A program made the position numbers and the translations under genes. From Actinacidiphila acididurans (lineage in GTDB: Bacteria; Actinomycetota; Actinomycetes; Streptomycetales; Streptomycetaceae): 64,000 nt of DNA. The notes beneath the pieces are model-generated. The model was given only the letters and a program-made list of their open reading frames with translations. It ran no database searches and was not told the origin of the DNA. This document shows, piece after piece, positions 52,191 to 60,497 of the stretch (position 1 is its first letter; every line of letters starts with the position of its first letter). Where the stretch lies: NCBI RefSeq assembly GCF_016918855.1, contig NZ_JADKYB010000019.1:1-64000 (forward strand), given 5' to 3'.

Positions 52191-54565
52191 CCGACACCGT
52201 GGTCGAAGAATCAGATCCCGCTGCCGCCGCCTGGCGCGACCGCTCGCTGCGGCCCGAGGCCCGGGCCGACGCCCTGATCGCCGAGATGACCCTGCCGGAG
52301 AAGGTCGCCCAGCTCTTCGGAGTGTGGGTGGGGGCCTCCGCCGACGGCGGCGAAGTCGCTCCTTACCAGCACGAGATGGAGGAGGCCGTCTCCCTGGAGG
52401 CCCTGCTGCCGCAGGGACTCGGCCAGCTCACGAGATCCTTCGGCACCGCGCCCGTGGACCCGGCCCTCGGGGCCCTGTCACTGCTGCGCACCCAGCGCCG
52501 GATCGCCGCGGCGAACCGTTTCGGCATCCCGGCCGTCGCCCACGAGGAGTGCCTGGCCGGCTTCGCCGCCTGGGGCGCGACCGCCTATCCGGTCCCGCTG
52601 TCGTGGGGGGCCACCTTCAACCCCCGCCTGATCCGCGACATGGCCGAACGGATCGGCCGGGACATGCGCTCGGTCGGCGTCCACCAGGGCCTGGCCCCGG
52701 TGCTCGACGTGGTGCGCGACGCCCGCTGGGGACGGGTGGAGGAGACCATCGGCGAGGACCCGTACCTGGTCGGCACGGTCGCCACCGCCTATGTGCAGGG
52801 GCTGGAGTCGGCGGGCGTCGTCGCCACCCTCAAGCACTTCGCCGGCTACTCCGCCTCCCGCACCGGCCGCAACCTCGCGCCGGTCGGCATGGGCGCCCGC
52901 GAGCGGGCCGACGTGATTCTGCTGCCGTTCGAGATGGCGGTACGCGAGAGCGGCGTGCGCTCGGTCATGCACGCCTACACCGACACCGACGGGGTGCCCT
53001 CGGCCGCCGACGAGGACTTGCTCACCGGACTGCTGCGGGAGAACTGGGGCTTCAAGGGCACGGTCGTCGCGGACTACTTCGGCATCTCGTTCCTCAAGCT
53101 CCTGCACGGGGTGGCCGGCACTCTCGGCGAGGCGGCCGGGGCGGCGCTCCAGGCCGGCGTGGACGTGGAACTGCCCACCGTGAAGGCCTTCGGCGAACCG
53201 CTGCTCAAGGCCATCGCCGACGGGCAGGTGCCCGAGGAACTGGTGGACCGGGCGCTGCGCCGGGTGCTGGCGCAGAAGGCACAGCTCGGCCTGCTCGACG
53301 CGGACTGGGACCCGGTGCCCGAGGCGCTGGCCGGCGCCGACGAGAACGACCCCGCGGCGCTGCGCGGCAGCGTGAACCTGGACCCGGCGGCCAACCGGGC
53401 GACCGCCCGCCGGGTCGCCGAGCAGAGCGTGGTGCTGCTGCGCAACAACGGCACACTGCCGCTGTCCCGGCCGCGCCGGATCGCGCTCATCGGCCCCAAC
53501 GCCGAGACCCCGACCGCGGTCCTCGGCTGCTACGCCTTCCCGGTGCACGTCGGGGTACAGCACCCGCAGATCCCGGTCGGCATCGAACTGCCCACCCTGC
53601 GCGAGGCGTTGACCGCCGAGTTCCCCGGCACCGAGATCGTCGTCGCGCAGGGCGCGAGCGTGGACGGCACCGAGACGTCCGGCTTCGCCGAGGCGGTGGC
53701 GCTGGCGAAGGACGCCGACGTGGTGGTGCTCGCGCTGGGCGACCGGGCCGGGCTGTTCGGCCGCGGCACCAGCGGCGAGGGCTGCGACGCCGAATCGCTG
53801 GTGCTGCCCGGGGTGCAGCAGGAGTTGCTGGACACCCTGCTGGACGCCGGGACCCCGGTGGTGGTCACGCTGCTGGCCGGCCGGCCGTACGCGCTGGGCC
53901 GCGGCGCCGGCGAGGCCGCCGCCGTGGTGCAGTCGTTCTTCCCCGGCGAGGAGGGCACCACCGCGATCGCCGGTGTGTTGGCCGGGCGGGTCAACCCCTC
54001 GGGCCGGCTGCCGGTCAGCGTGCCGCGGCGGCCGGGCGTGCAGCCGTCCACGTACCTGTCGGCGAAGCTGGGCCAGGTCAACGAGGTCTCCAGCATCGAC
54101 CCGACGCCGGCGTTCGCCTTCGGGCACGGCCTGTCGTACACGACCTTCCACTGGACCGCGCTGGACGTGGAGTCGCTGCAGACCGGGACGGCCGGGGAGA
54201 TCCGGCTGTCCTTCACCGTCCGCAATACCGGCGAGCGGGAGGGCACCGAGGTGGTGCAGCTGTACCTGCACGACCCGGTCGCGTCGGTGGTGCAGCCGGT
54301 GCAGCGGCTGATCGGCTACCGGCGGCTGTCGCTGGCCCCGGGCGAGGCGGTACGGGTGAAGGTGACCGTCCCGGCCGACCTGGCGTCCTTCACCGGGCGC
54401 GACGGCCGCCGCGTCGTCGAGCCGGGCGACCTGGAACTGCGGCTGGGCGCCTCCTCGGCCGACCTGCGGCTGACCGTGAGCTGCACCCTCACCGGGCCGG
54501 TGCGCCGGGTGGACCACACCCGCCGGATGCACGCCACGTTCGTCACCGGGCCGCTGCGCGGCTGA
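52187..54565 (+). CDS. bxlA: GH3 beta-xylosidase/beta-glucosidase, cytoplasmic (BxlA-like)
   Basis: A 792-aa glycoside hydrolase family 3 enzyme with no signal peptide, so it acts on sugars after import. The first domain is a barrel (about 1-330) with KHFAG at 216-220 and the nucleophile D296 in GTVVADYFGI. The second is the alpha/beta sandwich (about 385-610), and the third a fibronectin-III-like domain (about 640-780). GGAGGA sits 3-4 bases before GTG 52187; this start overlaps the permease stop. Standard length. Beta-xylosidase is favoured over glucosidase by the bxl-like gene order, not by a diagnostic residue. Confidence 0.92.
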   Translation: MTDTVVEESDPAAAAWRDRSLRPEARADALIAEMTLPEKVAQLFGVWVGASADGGEVAPYQHEMEEAVSLEALLPQGLGQLTRSFGTAPVDPALGALSLLRTQRRIAAANRFGIPAVAHEECLAGFAAWGATAYPVPLSWGATFNPRLIRDMAERIGRDMRSVGVHQGLAPVLDVVRDARWGRVEETIGEDPYLVGTVATAYVQGLESAGVVATLKHFAGYSASRTGRNLAPVGMGARERADVILLPFEMAVRESGVRSVMHAYTDTDGVPSAADEDLLTGLLRENWGFKGTVVADYFGISFLKLLHGVAGTLGEAAGAALQAGVDVELPTVKAFGEPLLKAIADGQVPEELVDRALRRVLAQKAQLGLLDADWDPVPEALAGADENDPAALRGSVNLDPAANRATARRVAEQSVVLLRNNGTLPLSRPRRIALIGPNAETPTAVLGCYAFPVHVGVQHPQIPVGIELPTLREALTAEFPGTEIVVAQGASVDGTETSGFAEAVALAKDADVVVLALGDRAGLFGRGTSGEGCDAESLVLPGVQQELLDTLLDAGTPVVVTLLAGRPYALGRGAGEAAAVVQSFFPGEEGTTAIAGVLAGRVNPSGRLPVSVPRRPGVQPSTYLSAKLGQVNEVSSIDPTPAFAFGHGLSYTTFHWTALDVESLQTGTAGEIRLSFTVRNTGEREGTEVVQLYLHDPVASVVQPVQRLIGYRRLSLAPGEAVRVKVTVPADLASFTGRDGRRVVEPGDLELRLGASSADLRLTVSCTLTGPVRRVDHTRRMHATFVTGPLRG

Positions 54566-54913
54566 CCGACTCTCCGGATGCGCCCCGGAGATTCCCCGGA
54601 GGGCCCGCCCGTCCCAGGACGCGCGGGCCCTCCAGCATGGGGGAAGGTGGTGCGGGTGGGACGCAGACGAGTGTGGGCCTGAGGACGCGTTCACGTCAAC
54701 GAAGAATTTCCGAAACTTCTTCGAAATTTATAGGCCCTCATTAGGGAAGGAAGGGCACGGTCAGCGCGGGTACTTCCGGACGCGGCGTGGCGCCGAAGGA
54801 CAAAGAAGCCCCTCGACGCCACGCACTGCGCGACCACAATTCCCGAATCTCTGCGGAAAGCTTTACGAAATATTTCGGATCATTCCGGCCCCCCGCAGCG
54901 GCCGGGCCCTTGC
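54566..54913. promoter_or_regulatory. Convergent spacer with LacI-type promoter relics
   Basis: 348 bases between convergent genes. After the terminator there are AT-rich elements unlike a normal terminator region: AATTTC-(12)-GAAATT with inner CGAA/TTCG (54708-54731) and CGAAATATTTCG (54866-54877), a perfect 12-bp palindrome, matching the CGAA-TTCG operator form upstream of bxlE. No gene starts from them in either direction; they look like the leftover control region of a lost glycosidase gene. Confidence 0.5.
54598..54633 (+). terminator. Hairpin terminator after the GH3 gene
   Basis: GGAGGGCCCGC at 54598-54608 pairs perfectly with GCGGGCCCTCC at 54623-54633; 14-base loop; 33 bases after the stop. 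Confidence 0.65.
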
Positions 54914-56677
54914 TCAGAACAGCGCGCTGTAGGAGTTCCAGCCCGAAGTGCCGATCTGCGCCCGCGCCTTGAAGGTGGCGGTGCCGGTGCGGCCGCTGCC
55001 GCTGTAGCGGTAGAGCAGGCCGCCCGACGTGACGGCGACGATGTCGGCGCGGCCGTCACCGTCGAGGTCGCCGGGGGCGGCCAGCCTGGTGTACGCGTTC
55101 CAGCCGCCGCCGATGTCGACGCGGGCCTTGAACGGCGCGCTCCCGCTGCCGGTGCCGAGGTACAGGTACAGGTGCCCGTTCGCGCCGTTGCGGGCCACGA
55201 TGTCGGGGTAACCGTCCCCGTTGATGTCGCCCGCGCCGGTGATCTGGTTGTAGCCGTTCCAGCCGGCGCCGATCTTCGAGCGGCCGTAGAACGTGCCGTT
55301 GCCCTTGCCGGTCAGCAGCCACAGCACCCCGGAGGTGTCGCGGGCCAGCAGGTCCGAACGGCCGTCGCCGCTCAGGTCGCCCGGCCCGAACACCAGGTTG
55401 TAGCTGCCCCAGCCGCTGCTGGAGACGTTGGTGAAGCCGGGGGTGTCGTTGTAGAGCACGCCCTGGTAGAGCTCGAGCAGCGGCTCCTCGTCCTGGTCGG
55501 ACAGCGACACCGAGGTCAGCAGCCGGGCGCCCTTCCAGTCGCCGTCGACCAGGGAGCGGGAGCTGAGGCCGCCGGTGTTGTAGCCGTAGTAGAAGTACAG
55601 GGCGCCGCCCGCGGTCTGGCCGAACAGGTCGTTCTTGCCCCACAGCGGGGTGTGGCCCTGGCCGGAGAGCAGTTCGTCGTTCCACTGGTGGCCGACCAGG
55701 TCCCGCGCGGTGAGGTTGCCGGTGCCGGTGCCGTCGCCCTGGTAGTAGTAGAGGTCGCCGTTGGGCAGCCGGCCGAGGATGCCGCCGACCGCGTCGGCGT
55801 CGTCGCCGAAGCCGACGATCTGGTTGTAGCCCTGCCAGCCGTAGCCGATCTTCACCCGGCCGGACAGCGGGCCGGCCGCGGTGCCGTTGAAGACGTACAT
55901 CCACAGGTCGCCGTTCAGGTCCCGGCCCACCAGCGTCTGGTGTCCGCTGCCGGTGAGGTCGCCGGCGCCGATGAGCTGGTCGTAGATGCCGTATCCGTAG
56001 CCGACCTTGACGCGCGCGGCGAAGGGCGCGGTGGCGCTTCCGGTGCCGCGGTACAGGTACACGTCGCCGGACGGGGTACGGGCCAGCAGGTCGCCCCAGC
56101 CGTCGCCGTTGGTGTCGCCGACGGCGATGACCTGGTTGTAGATCTGCCAGCCGGTGCCGGTCCACAGCGCGCTGCCGTCGGTCAGGCCGGTGGTGGTGAA
56201 CATGCTCAGGCGCCCGGACTGGGTCAGGCCCAGCACCTCGTCGCCGGCGTACGCCGACGTGAGGTCCCCGGGGGTGAGGATGTCCCGGTAGCGGACGGTG
56301 CTGGTGCCGAGCGTCACCCACTTCTGCTGGGTGCTGCTGAGCACGCCGATAGTGCCGTCGATCTCCTGGGTGAGCAGGTCGCCGCGGCCGTCGCCGTCGT
56401 AGTCGTACCGGGGCGTGGTGGTCGCCGCGGCGCCGGCCGCGGCGGTGAAGGCGCGCCGCTGGGCTGGCCGGGCGAGGACCTCGTGACCGCCTGTGTGCGG
56501 GACGGCGAGGGTCTTGATGTGCGGTGCGGCGCCGGCGGACGGGCCCGCGGCCTGTGCGAGACCGGCCGGGCCGAGCACGAGCGCGCCGGCGGCCAGTGCT
56601 CCGGCGGTGCAGGCGGCCAGCAGCAGCCGGCCGCGTCGGCGCGCGACGGTGCGCGCCGCGGAAATGGACGAGAACAC
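54914..56677 (-). CDS. Secreted FG-GAP/VCBS repeat protein
   Basis: A 587-aa exported beta-propeller-like protein of unknown function. The signal runs to about residue 43 (RRRGRLLLAACTAGALAAGA, cleavage at AQA). From about residue 90 onwards there are some ten repeats of 45-50 residues with the core GDTNGDGWGDLLAR / GDLSGDGRSDLLAR / GDINGDGYPDIVAR, each a D-x-(N/S)-G-D-G-x-x-D calcium loop, followed by (G/S)xLYLYxGTGSG and GxGWNxYNQI. Such repeat proteins are common in Streptomyces and are often near carbohydrate enzymes; no catalytic domain is present. GTG 56677 is preceded by AAGGGGGG. Confidence 0.88.
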   Translation of the reverse strand: MFSSISAARTVARRRGRLLLAACTAGALAAGALVLGPAGLAQAAGPSAGAAPHIKTLAVPHTGGHEVLARPAQRRAFTAAAGAAATTTPRYDYDGDGRGDLLTQEIDGTIGVLSSTQQKWVTLGTSTVRYRDILTPGDLTSAYAGDEVLGLTQSGRLSMFTTTGLTDGSALWTGTGWQIYNQVIAVGDTNGDGWGDLLARTPSGDVYLYRGTGSATAPFAARVKVGYGYGIYDQLIGAGDLTGSGHQTLVGRDLNGDLWMYVFNGTAAGPLSGRVKIGYGWQGYNQIVGFGDDADAVGGILGRLPNGDLYYYQGDGTGTGNLTARDLVGHQWNDELLSGQGHTPLWGKNDLFGQTAGGALYFYYGYNTGGLSSRSLVDGDWKGARLLTSVSLSDQDEEPLLELYQGVLYNDTPGFTNVSSSGWGSYNLVFGPGDLSGDGRSDLLARDTSGVLWLLTGKGNGTFYGRSKIGAGWNGYNQITGAGDINGDGYPDIVARNGANGHLYLYLGTGSGSAPFKARVDIGGGWNAYTRLAAPGDLDGDGRADIVAVTSGGLLYRYSGSGRTGTATFKARAQIGTSGWNSYSALF

Positions 56678-56868
56678 AACCCCCCCTTGGGATGCGAAAC
56701 CGCGCGCCCTGGGCGCACGGGTGAGGTGGACGCCCCGGTGAACGCTGCTGAGCAGGCACTCTCCAGGGGCCAGGTGAGTTTAGCCCCTGGCAACGACAGC
56801 GATACGCACAGGGCATCTCCACGACACCTGATGGACATGTACGCGAGCGGCGGCGGTCCGGGGACATG

Positions 56869-56909
56869 CGTACGGCCCCCCGGCCGGCGGGCGGTCGGGG
56901 GGCCGTACG
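56869..56909 (-). terminator. Hairpin terminator after the alginate lyase gene
   Basis: CGTACGGCCCCCCG at 56869-56882 pairs perfectly with CGGGGGGCCGTACG at 56896-56909 (14-bp stem), 19 bases after the stop. Confidence 0.7.
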
Positions 56910-56927
56910 GGAGGGACCTGTGTGCGC

Positions 56928-58106
56928 CTAGCTGTGCGCGACGGTGAGCGCGTAGAAGGCCACGCGCGCGCCGTTGGTGGTGCTGTCGGAGGAGGACTGG
57001 TTGTAGGAACCGGCCTTGAAGTACTGGTGGTACGGGAAGAAGGACGACGCGATGGCGTAGTGCGTGGTGCTGCCGTTCACCGTCAGGTCGATGGTGTTCC
57101 CGCCCGAGACGCCGATGGTGTAGCTCCACTTGGTGCCGACCGCGACGTGGCCGACGGGGTACGTGGTCTGGCCGCCGGAGGGCGAGTCCTCCACGCCGGC
57201 CACGATGTCGCCGTTCGAGTGGTAGTACAGCTCGATCAGCGGCTTGGTGGACGTGCCTCCGGAACCGAGGTGGATCTGGCCCACGCACACGTTGGACGTC
57301 ACCGACCCCACCCGCAGGGTGGCGTTCAGCCGGTGCGTGCCGCTGAGCGCCCAGTCCGCGGCACTGCCGTTGGTGTTCATCTCGCGCAGCTCGGAGCGGG
57401 CGTAGTTGGAGTTGGGCGTGGTGACGCCCTTCTCCGGCGCCCAGAAGGTCATCGCGCCGTCGGATCCGTCGGTGTAGAAGTACGAGTCCTGGAAGCCGCC
57501 GGCGCCCTGGAGCTGCGAGGAGGGGATGGTGGTCGGCGAGCCGGGCGAGCCCACCGGCTCCTGGAGCTCCCACACCGACAGGTTGAAGTTCCCGCCGGGC
57601 GCGACCGAGGGGTTCAGGCCGGAGGAGGGCGCGCCGGGCAGCGTCCACTGCTGGTTGGAGGTGCCGGTGCAGGTCCAGATCTGCAGCCGGGTGCCGTTGG
57701 CCGAGGACTTGCCGGTGGCGTCCAGGCACTTGCCCGAACCGGTGTTGACCAGTTCGCCGTTGCTGTACGTCCACTGCTGGGCGGCGGTGCCGTTGCAGTC
57801 GTAGAGCTGCACCTGGGCGCCGCTGGCGGTCGAGCCGCCGGTGACGTCCATGCACTTGCCCAGGGCCCGCAGGGAGTTGTCGGAGTTGCCGACGGTCCAG
57901 CTCTGGGCGGACGTGCCGTTGCAGTCGTAGAGCTGGATGGCGGTGCCGTTGGCGGTCGATGCGGCGGCCACGTCGACGCACTTGCCGCCGAGGCCGGTGA
58001 TCGGGCCGGCGGTCGCGGCCGCCGCCTGGGTGGTGCCGAGCAGGCCGAAGGTGCCGGCGAAGCCCACGGCCGTGACCGCCGTGAGGAGTGTGGAACGCCG
58101 TCTCAT
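56928..58106 (-). CDS. Secreted PL7 alginate lyase with CBM13 (ricin-type) module
   Basis: A 392-aa exported polysaccharide lyase. Signal about 1-31 (MRRRSTLLTAVTAVGFAG, cleavage at AAAA). The CBM13 ricin-B trefoil (about 33-155) has three repeats with GKC(V/M/L)D and Q-x-W motifs. The PL7 domain (about 165-390) has the three family blocks: YARSELRE with the catalytic Arg, VCVGQIHLGS with the QIH catalytic His, and YFKAGSYNQ with the catalytic Tyr. Beta-elimination of alginate (guluronate- or mannuronate-rich) is expected. ATG 58106. Organised as a single gene with its own terminator. Confidence 0.93.
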   Translation of the reverse strand: MRRRSTLLTAVTAVGFAGTFGLLGTTQAAAATAGPITGLGGKCVDVAAASTANGTAIQLYDCNGTSAQSWTVGNSDNSLRALGKCMDVTGGSTASGAQVQLYDCNGTAAQQWTYSNGELVNTGSGKCLDATGKSSANGTRLQIWTCTGTSNQQWTLPGAPSSGLNPSVAPGGNFNLSVWELQEPVGSPGSPTTIPSSQLQGAGGFQDSYFYTDGSDGAMTFWAPEKGVTTPNSNYARSELREMNTNGSAADWALSGTHRLNATLRVGSVTSNVCVGQIHLGSGGTSTKPLIELYYHSNGDIVAGVEDSPSGGQTTYPVGHVAVGTKWSYTIGVSGGNTIDLTVNGSTTHYAIASSFFPYHQYFKAGSYNQSSSDSTTNGARVAFYALTVAHS

Positions 58107-58265
58107 GTGGGGGATCCTTAGCGCCTAGGGGAGTTGGTCCAGTCCAATGGGGGCGCGTGAGTTGGATAACACCGCCCCTCCCCCGCCGTCAACGCCCCCC
58201 GGGCCCACGGATCGCGCCGAGGGCGTACGGAGCGCGCTGGGCGTACGGCTCGTCGGCACGCGGAA

Positions 58266-58298
58266 GGGCCGGCGCCGGTAGGGGTCCGGCGCCGGCCC
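58266..58298 (-). terminator. Hairpin terminator after the aldo/keto reductase gene
   Basis: GGGCCGGCGCCGG, 7-base loop, CCGGCGCCGGCCC: a perfect 13-bp stem, 94 bases after the stop at 58392. Confidence 0.65.
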
Positions 58299-58338
58299 TG
58301 GTACGGCCGGCCGGGCGCCGCGCGCCCGGCCCATCCCC

Positions 58339-58402
58339 GAGGATCAGGCTCCTCGAAGGTCAGGCCCCTTGAGGATCAGGCCTCTCGAGGATCAGGCGCT
58401 GA
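58339..58402. repeat. 16-bp tandem repeat x4 at the end of the reductase gene
   Basis: Four exact-length 16-base units: 58339-58354, 58355-58370, 58371-58386 and 58387-58402, each GA(G/A)G(A/G)TCAGGCNCCTN-like. The last unit contains the stop codon and last three residues of the reductase. Confidence 0.85.
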
Positions 58403-59255
58403 GCAGCGCGATCTCCTCGGCGGTGAGGGTCAGGTCGGTCGCGGCGGCCGAGTCCTGGATGGTCGCCGGGCGGCTGGAGCCCGGGATCGGGATCACGACC
58501 GGGGACAGGGCCAGCATCCAGGCCAGGCACACCTGCTGCGGGCTGACCCCGTGCGCCTGCGCGACCTGCGCGAACGCGGAGTGGCTGCTGCCCAGCCGGT
58601 CGGCGTTGGTGATGCCGCCGAGCGGGCTCCAGGGCAGGAAGGCGATGCCCAGCTCGTCGCACAGGTCCAGCTCCGGCTTGCTGGACAGGAAGGCCGGGGA
58701 GAACTGGTTCTGCACCGACACCAGCCGGCCGCCCAGGATCTCGTTGGCCTGCCGGATCTGCTCGGGGTTGGCGTTCGAGACGCCGGCCATGCGGATCTTG
58801 CCCTCGTCCAGCAGCTCGGCGATCGCGCCGACGGACTCGGCGTACGGCACGGCCGGGTCGGGCCGGTGGAACTGGTACAGCCCGATCGCCTCCACCCCGA
58901 GCCGCTTCAGCGACGCCTCGCACGCCTCCTTGAGGTACTCCGGGCGGCCGTTCTGCGTCCAGGAGCCGTCTCCGGGGCGCAGGTGGCCGCCCTTGGTGGC
59001 GACCAGGACCTCGGACCCGGCGGGGTGCGAGTCCAGCGCCTTGGCGATCAGCGACTCGTTGTGGCCCACCTCGCCGGCCAGCAGGTGGTACGCGTCCGCG
59101 GTGTCGATGAAAGTGACGCCGGCGTCCAGGGCGGCGTGGATGGTGGCGATCGAACGTGCCTCGTCCGGGCGTCCCTCGATCGACATGGGCATACCGCCCA
59201 GGCCGATCGCACTGACCTGGACGGCACCGATTCGGCGGGTCTGCATGAGTGACAT
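58392..59255 (-). CDS. Aldo/keto reductase
   Basis: A 287-aa NAD(P)H-dependent reductase with the AKR barrel. The catalytic tetrad is visible: Asp in FIDTADAY (about residue 51), Tyr in the same motif (about 55), Lys in VATKGG (about 88) and His in LYQFHRPDP (about 130). SNANPEQ and IPGSSRP are the cofactor-binding regions. ATG 59255 is preceded by AAAGG; ATG 59246 is an alternative. Divergent from a LysR gene whose start overlaps a palindrome, so it is the likely target of that regulator. Confidence 0.92.
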   Translation of the reverse strand: MSLMQTRRIGAVQVSAIGLGGMPMSIEGRPDEARSIATIHAALDAGVTFIDTADAYHLLAGEVGHNESLIAKALDSHPAGSEVLVATKGGHLRPGDGSWTQNGRPEYLKEACEASLKRLGVEAIGLYQFHRPDPAVPYAESVGAIAELLDEGKIRMAGVSNANPEQIRQANEILGGRLVSVQNQFSPAFLSSKPELDLCDELGIAFLPWSPLGGITNADRLGSSHSAFAQVAQAHGVSPQQVCLAWMLALSPVVIPIPGSSRPATIQDSAAATDLTLTAEEIALLSA

Positions 59256-59461
59256 GCCTTTCTGCAGCTCTGCGGCAGCTCTACGGCTCTGCTGTTCGAC
59301 GGCTCTGCGGCTGTATTGCGCTACGGCTCGGTGGCGCTTCGGTTCGATGGCCCTGTGGCCTGGTCGGGCGCCCGGCCCGGTGTGCCGCGGCCGGGCCGCG
59401 CGCCCTCGGGCCCCAGCTTCGCGCCGTCGCCGGCCAGCCGTCCAATAGAAGAAAACGAACG

Positions 59462-59486
59462 GATTGAGCGGCTAGGCTGCTCAATC
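59462..59486. promoter_or_regulatory. LysR-type inverted repeat abutting the lysR start
   Basis: GATTGAGC, 9 bases, GCTCAATC: a perfect 8-bp inverted repeat (T-N11-A LysR box type) ending one base before ATG 59487. There is no ribosome binding site between it and the ATG, so the transcript may be leaderless and the regulator may sit on its own start. Confidence 0.65.
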
Positions 59487-60368
59487 ATGGAACTGCGCCA
59501 CCTGGAGTACTTCATAGCCGTCGCCGAGGACCGCCACTTCACCCGGGCCGCCCAGCGGCTGATGGTCTCGCAGTCGGGGCTGTCCGCCTCGGTGCGGGCC
59601 CTGGAGCGGGAGTTGGGCGCCCAGTTGTTCATCCGCAGCACCCGCAGCGTGGAGCTGACCGCGCCGGGCCGGGCCCTGTTGGTGGAGGCGTCCCGGACCC
59701 TGGCGAGTGTGCGCGCCGCCAAGGAGGCGGTGGCGGCGGTGCAGGGACTGATGCGCGGCACGCTGACCGCCGGCACCGAGCAGTGCGTGACCGGCGTCAA
59801 CGTGCCCGCGGTGCTGGCCCGGTTCCGTACCGAGCACCCGCAGGTGCAGGTCCGGCTGCGGCAGGCCAACTCCACGGCGCTGGCCGAGGACGTCGCGGCC
59901 GGCCGGCTCGACCTCGCCTTCGTCGCGCTGCCGGGCGGCGCGCCGGAGGGCGTACGGCTGCTGCCGCTCACCCAGGAGCCGATGGTGCTGCTGTGCCACC
60001 CGACCCACCGGCTGGCGGGCGCCGCCGAGGTGGGCTGGGCGGACCTGGACGGCGAGACCTTCGTGGACTTCCACCCCGACTGGGGCTCGCGCGGCCTGAC
60101 CGACGCCGCCTTCGCCGCGGCCGGCACCGCGCGCCAGGTGGCGATGGAGGTCAACGACGTGCACAGCCTGATCGACATGGTCGGCCACGCTCTGGGCATC
60201 GCCGTCGTCCCCCGGCCGATCACGCTCAAGGACCAGGCGGCACCGCTGAGTTCGGTGCCGCTGCCGGCCGGGCCGCTGTGGCAGGTCTCGGTGGCCGCGC
60301 CCGAGCCGGACCGGCTCGCCCCGGCCGCCCGCGAGCTGCTGTCCTACCTGGACCTGCCGCCGCTCTGA
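59487..60368 (+). CDS. LysR family transcriptional regulator
   Basis: A 293-aa regulator. The N-terminal winged HTH spans residues 1-60 (MELRHLEYFIAVAEDRHFTR, VSQSGLSASVRALERELG), then the linker helix and the substrate-binding domain (about 90-290; GMRGTLTAG, VRLLPLTQEPMVLLCHPTHRL, DMVGHALGIAVVPRP). Divergent from the aldo/keto reductase with 231 bases between them. See the palindrome for likely autoregulation. No Shine-Dalgarno sequence is seen before ATG 59487. Confidence 0.92.
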   Translation: MELRHLEYFIAVAEDRHFTRAAQRLMVSQSGLSASVRALERELGAQLFIRSTRSVELTAPGRALLVEASRTLASVRAAKEAVAAVQGLMRGTLTAGTEQCVTGVNVPAVLARFRTEHPQVQVRLRQANSTALAEDVAAGRLDLAFVALPGGAPEGVRLLPLTQEPMVLLCHPTHRLAGAAEVGWADLDGETFVDFHPDWGSRGLTDAAFAAAGTARQVAMEVNDVHSLIDMVGHALGIAVVPRPITLKDQAAPLSSVPLPAGPLWQVSVAAPEPDRLAPAARELLSYLDLPPL

Positions 60369-60497
60369 CGGCCGCGGCATCGGCCCGGCGGGCCGGCCGC
60401 GGCATCGTGGAGGCCGCGACGCGGGCCTGCTCATACGCCGGATCGCCGCCTGCTGGGGCCGGGACGCAGGCCCTGACCGTGCGCCGGGCCACCCCGC

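Noticed and set aside
60370-60407. Direct repeat of GGCCGCGGCATCG between the LysR and MFS genes
   Set aside because: Only two 13-base copies in very G/C-rich convergent spacer DNA; likely chance or a simple duplication without function.
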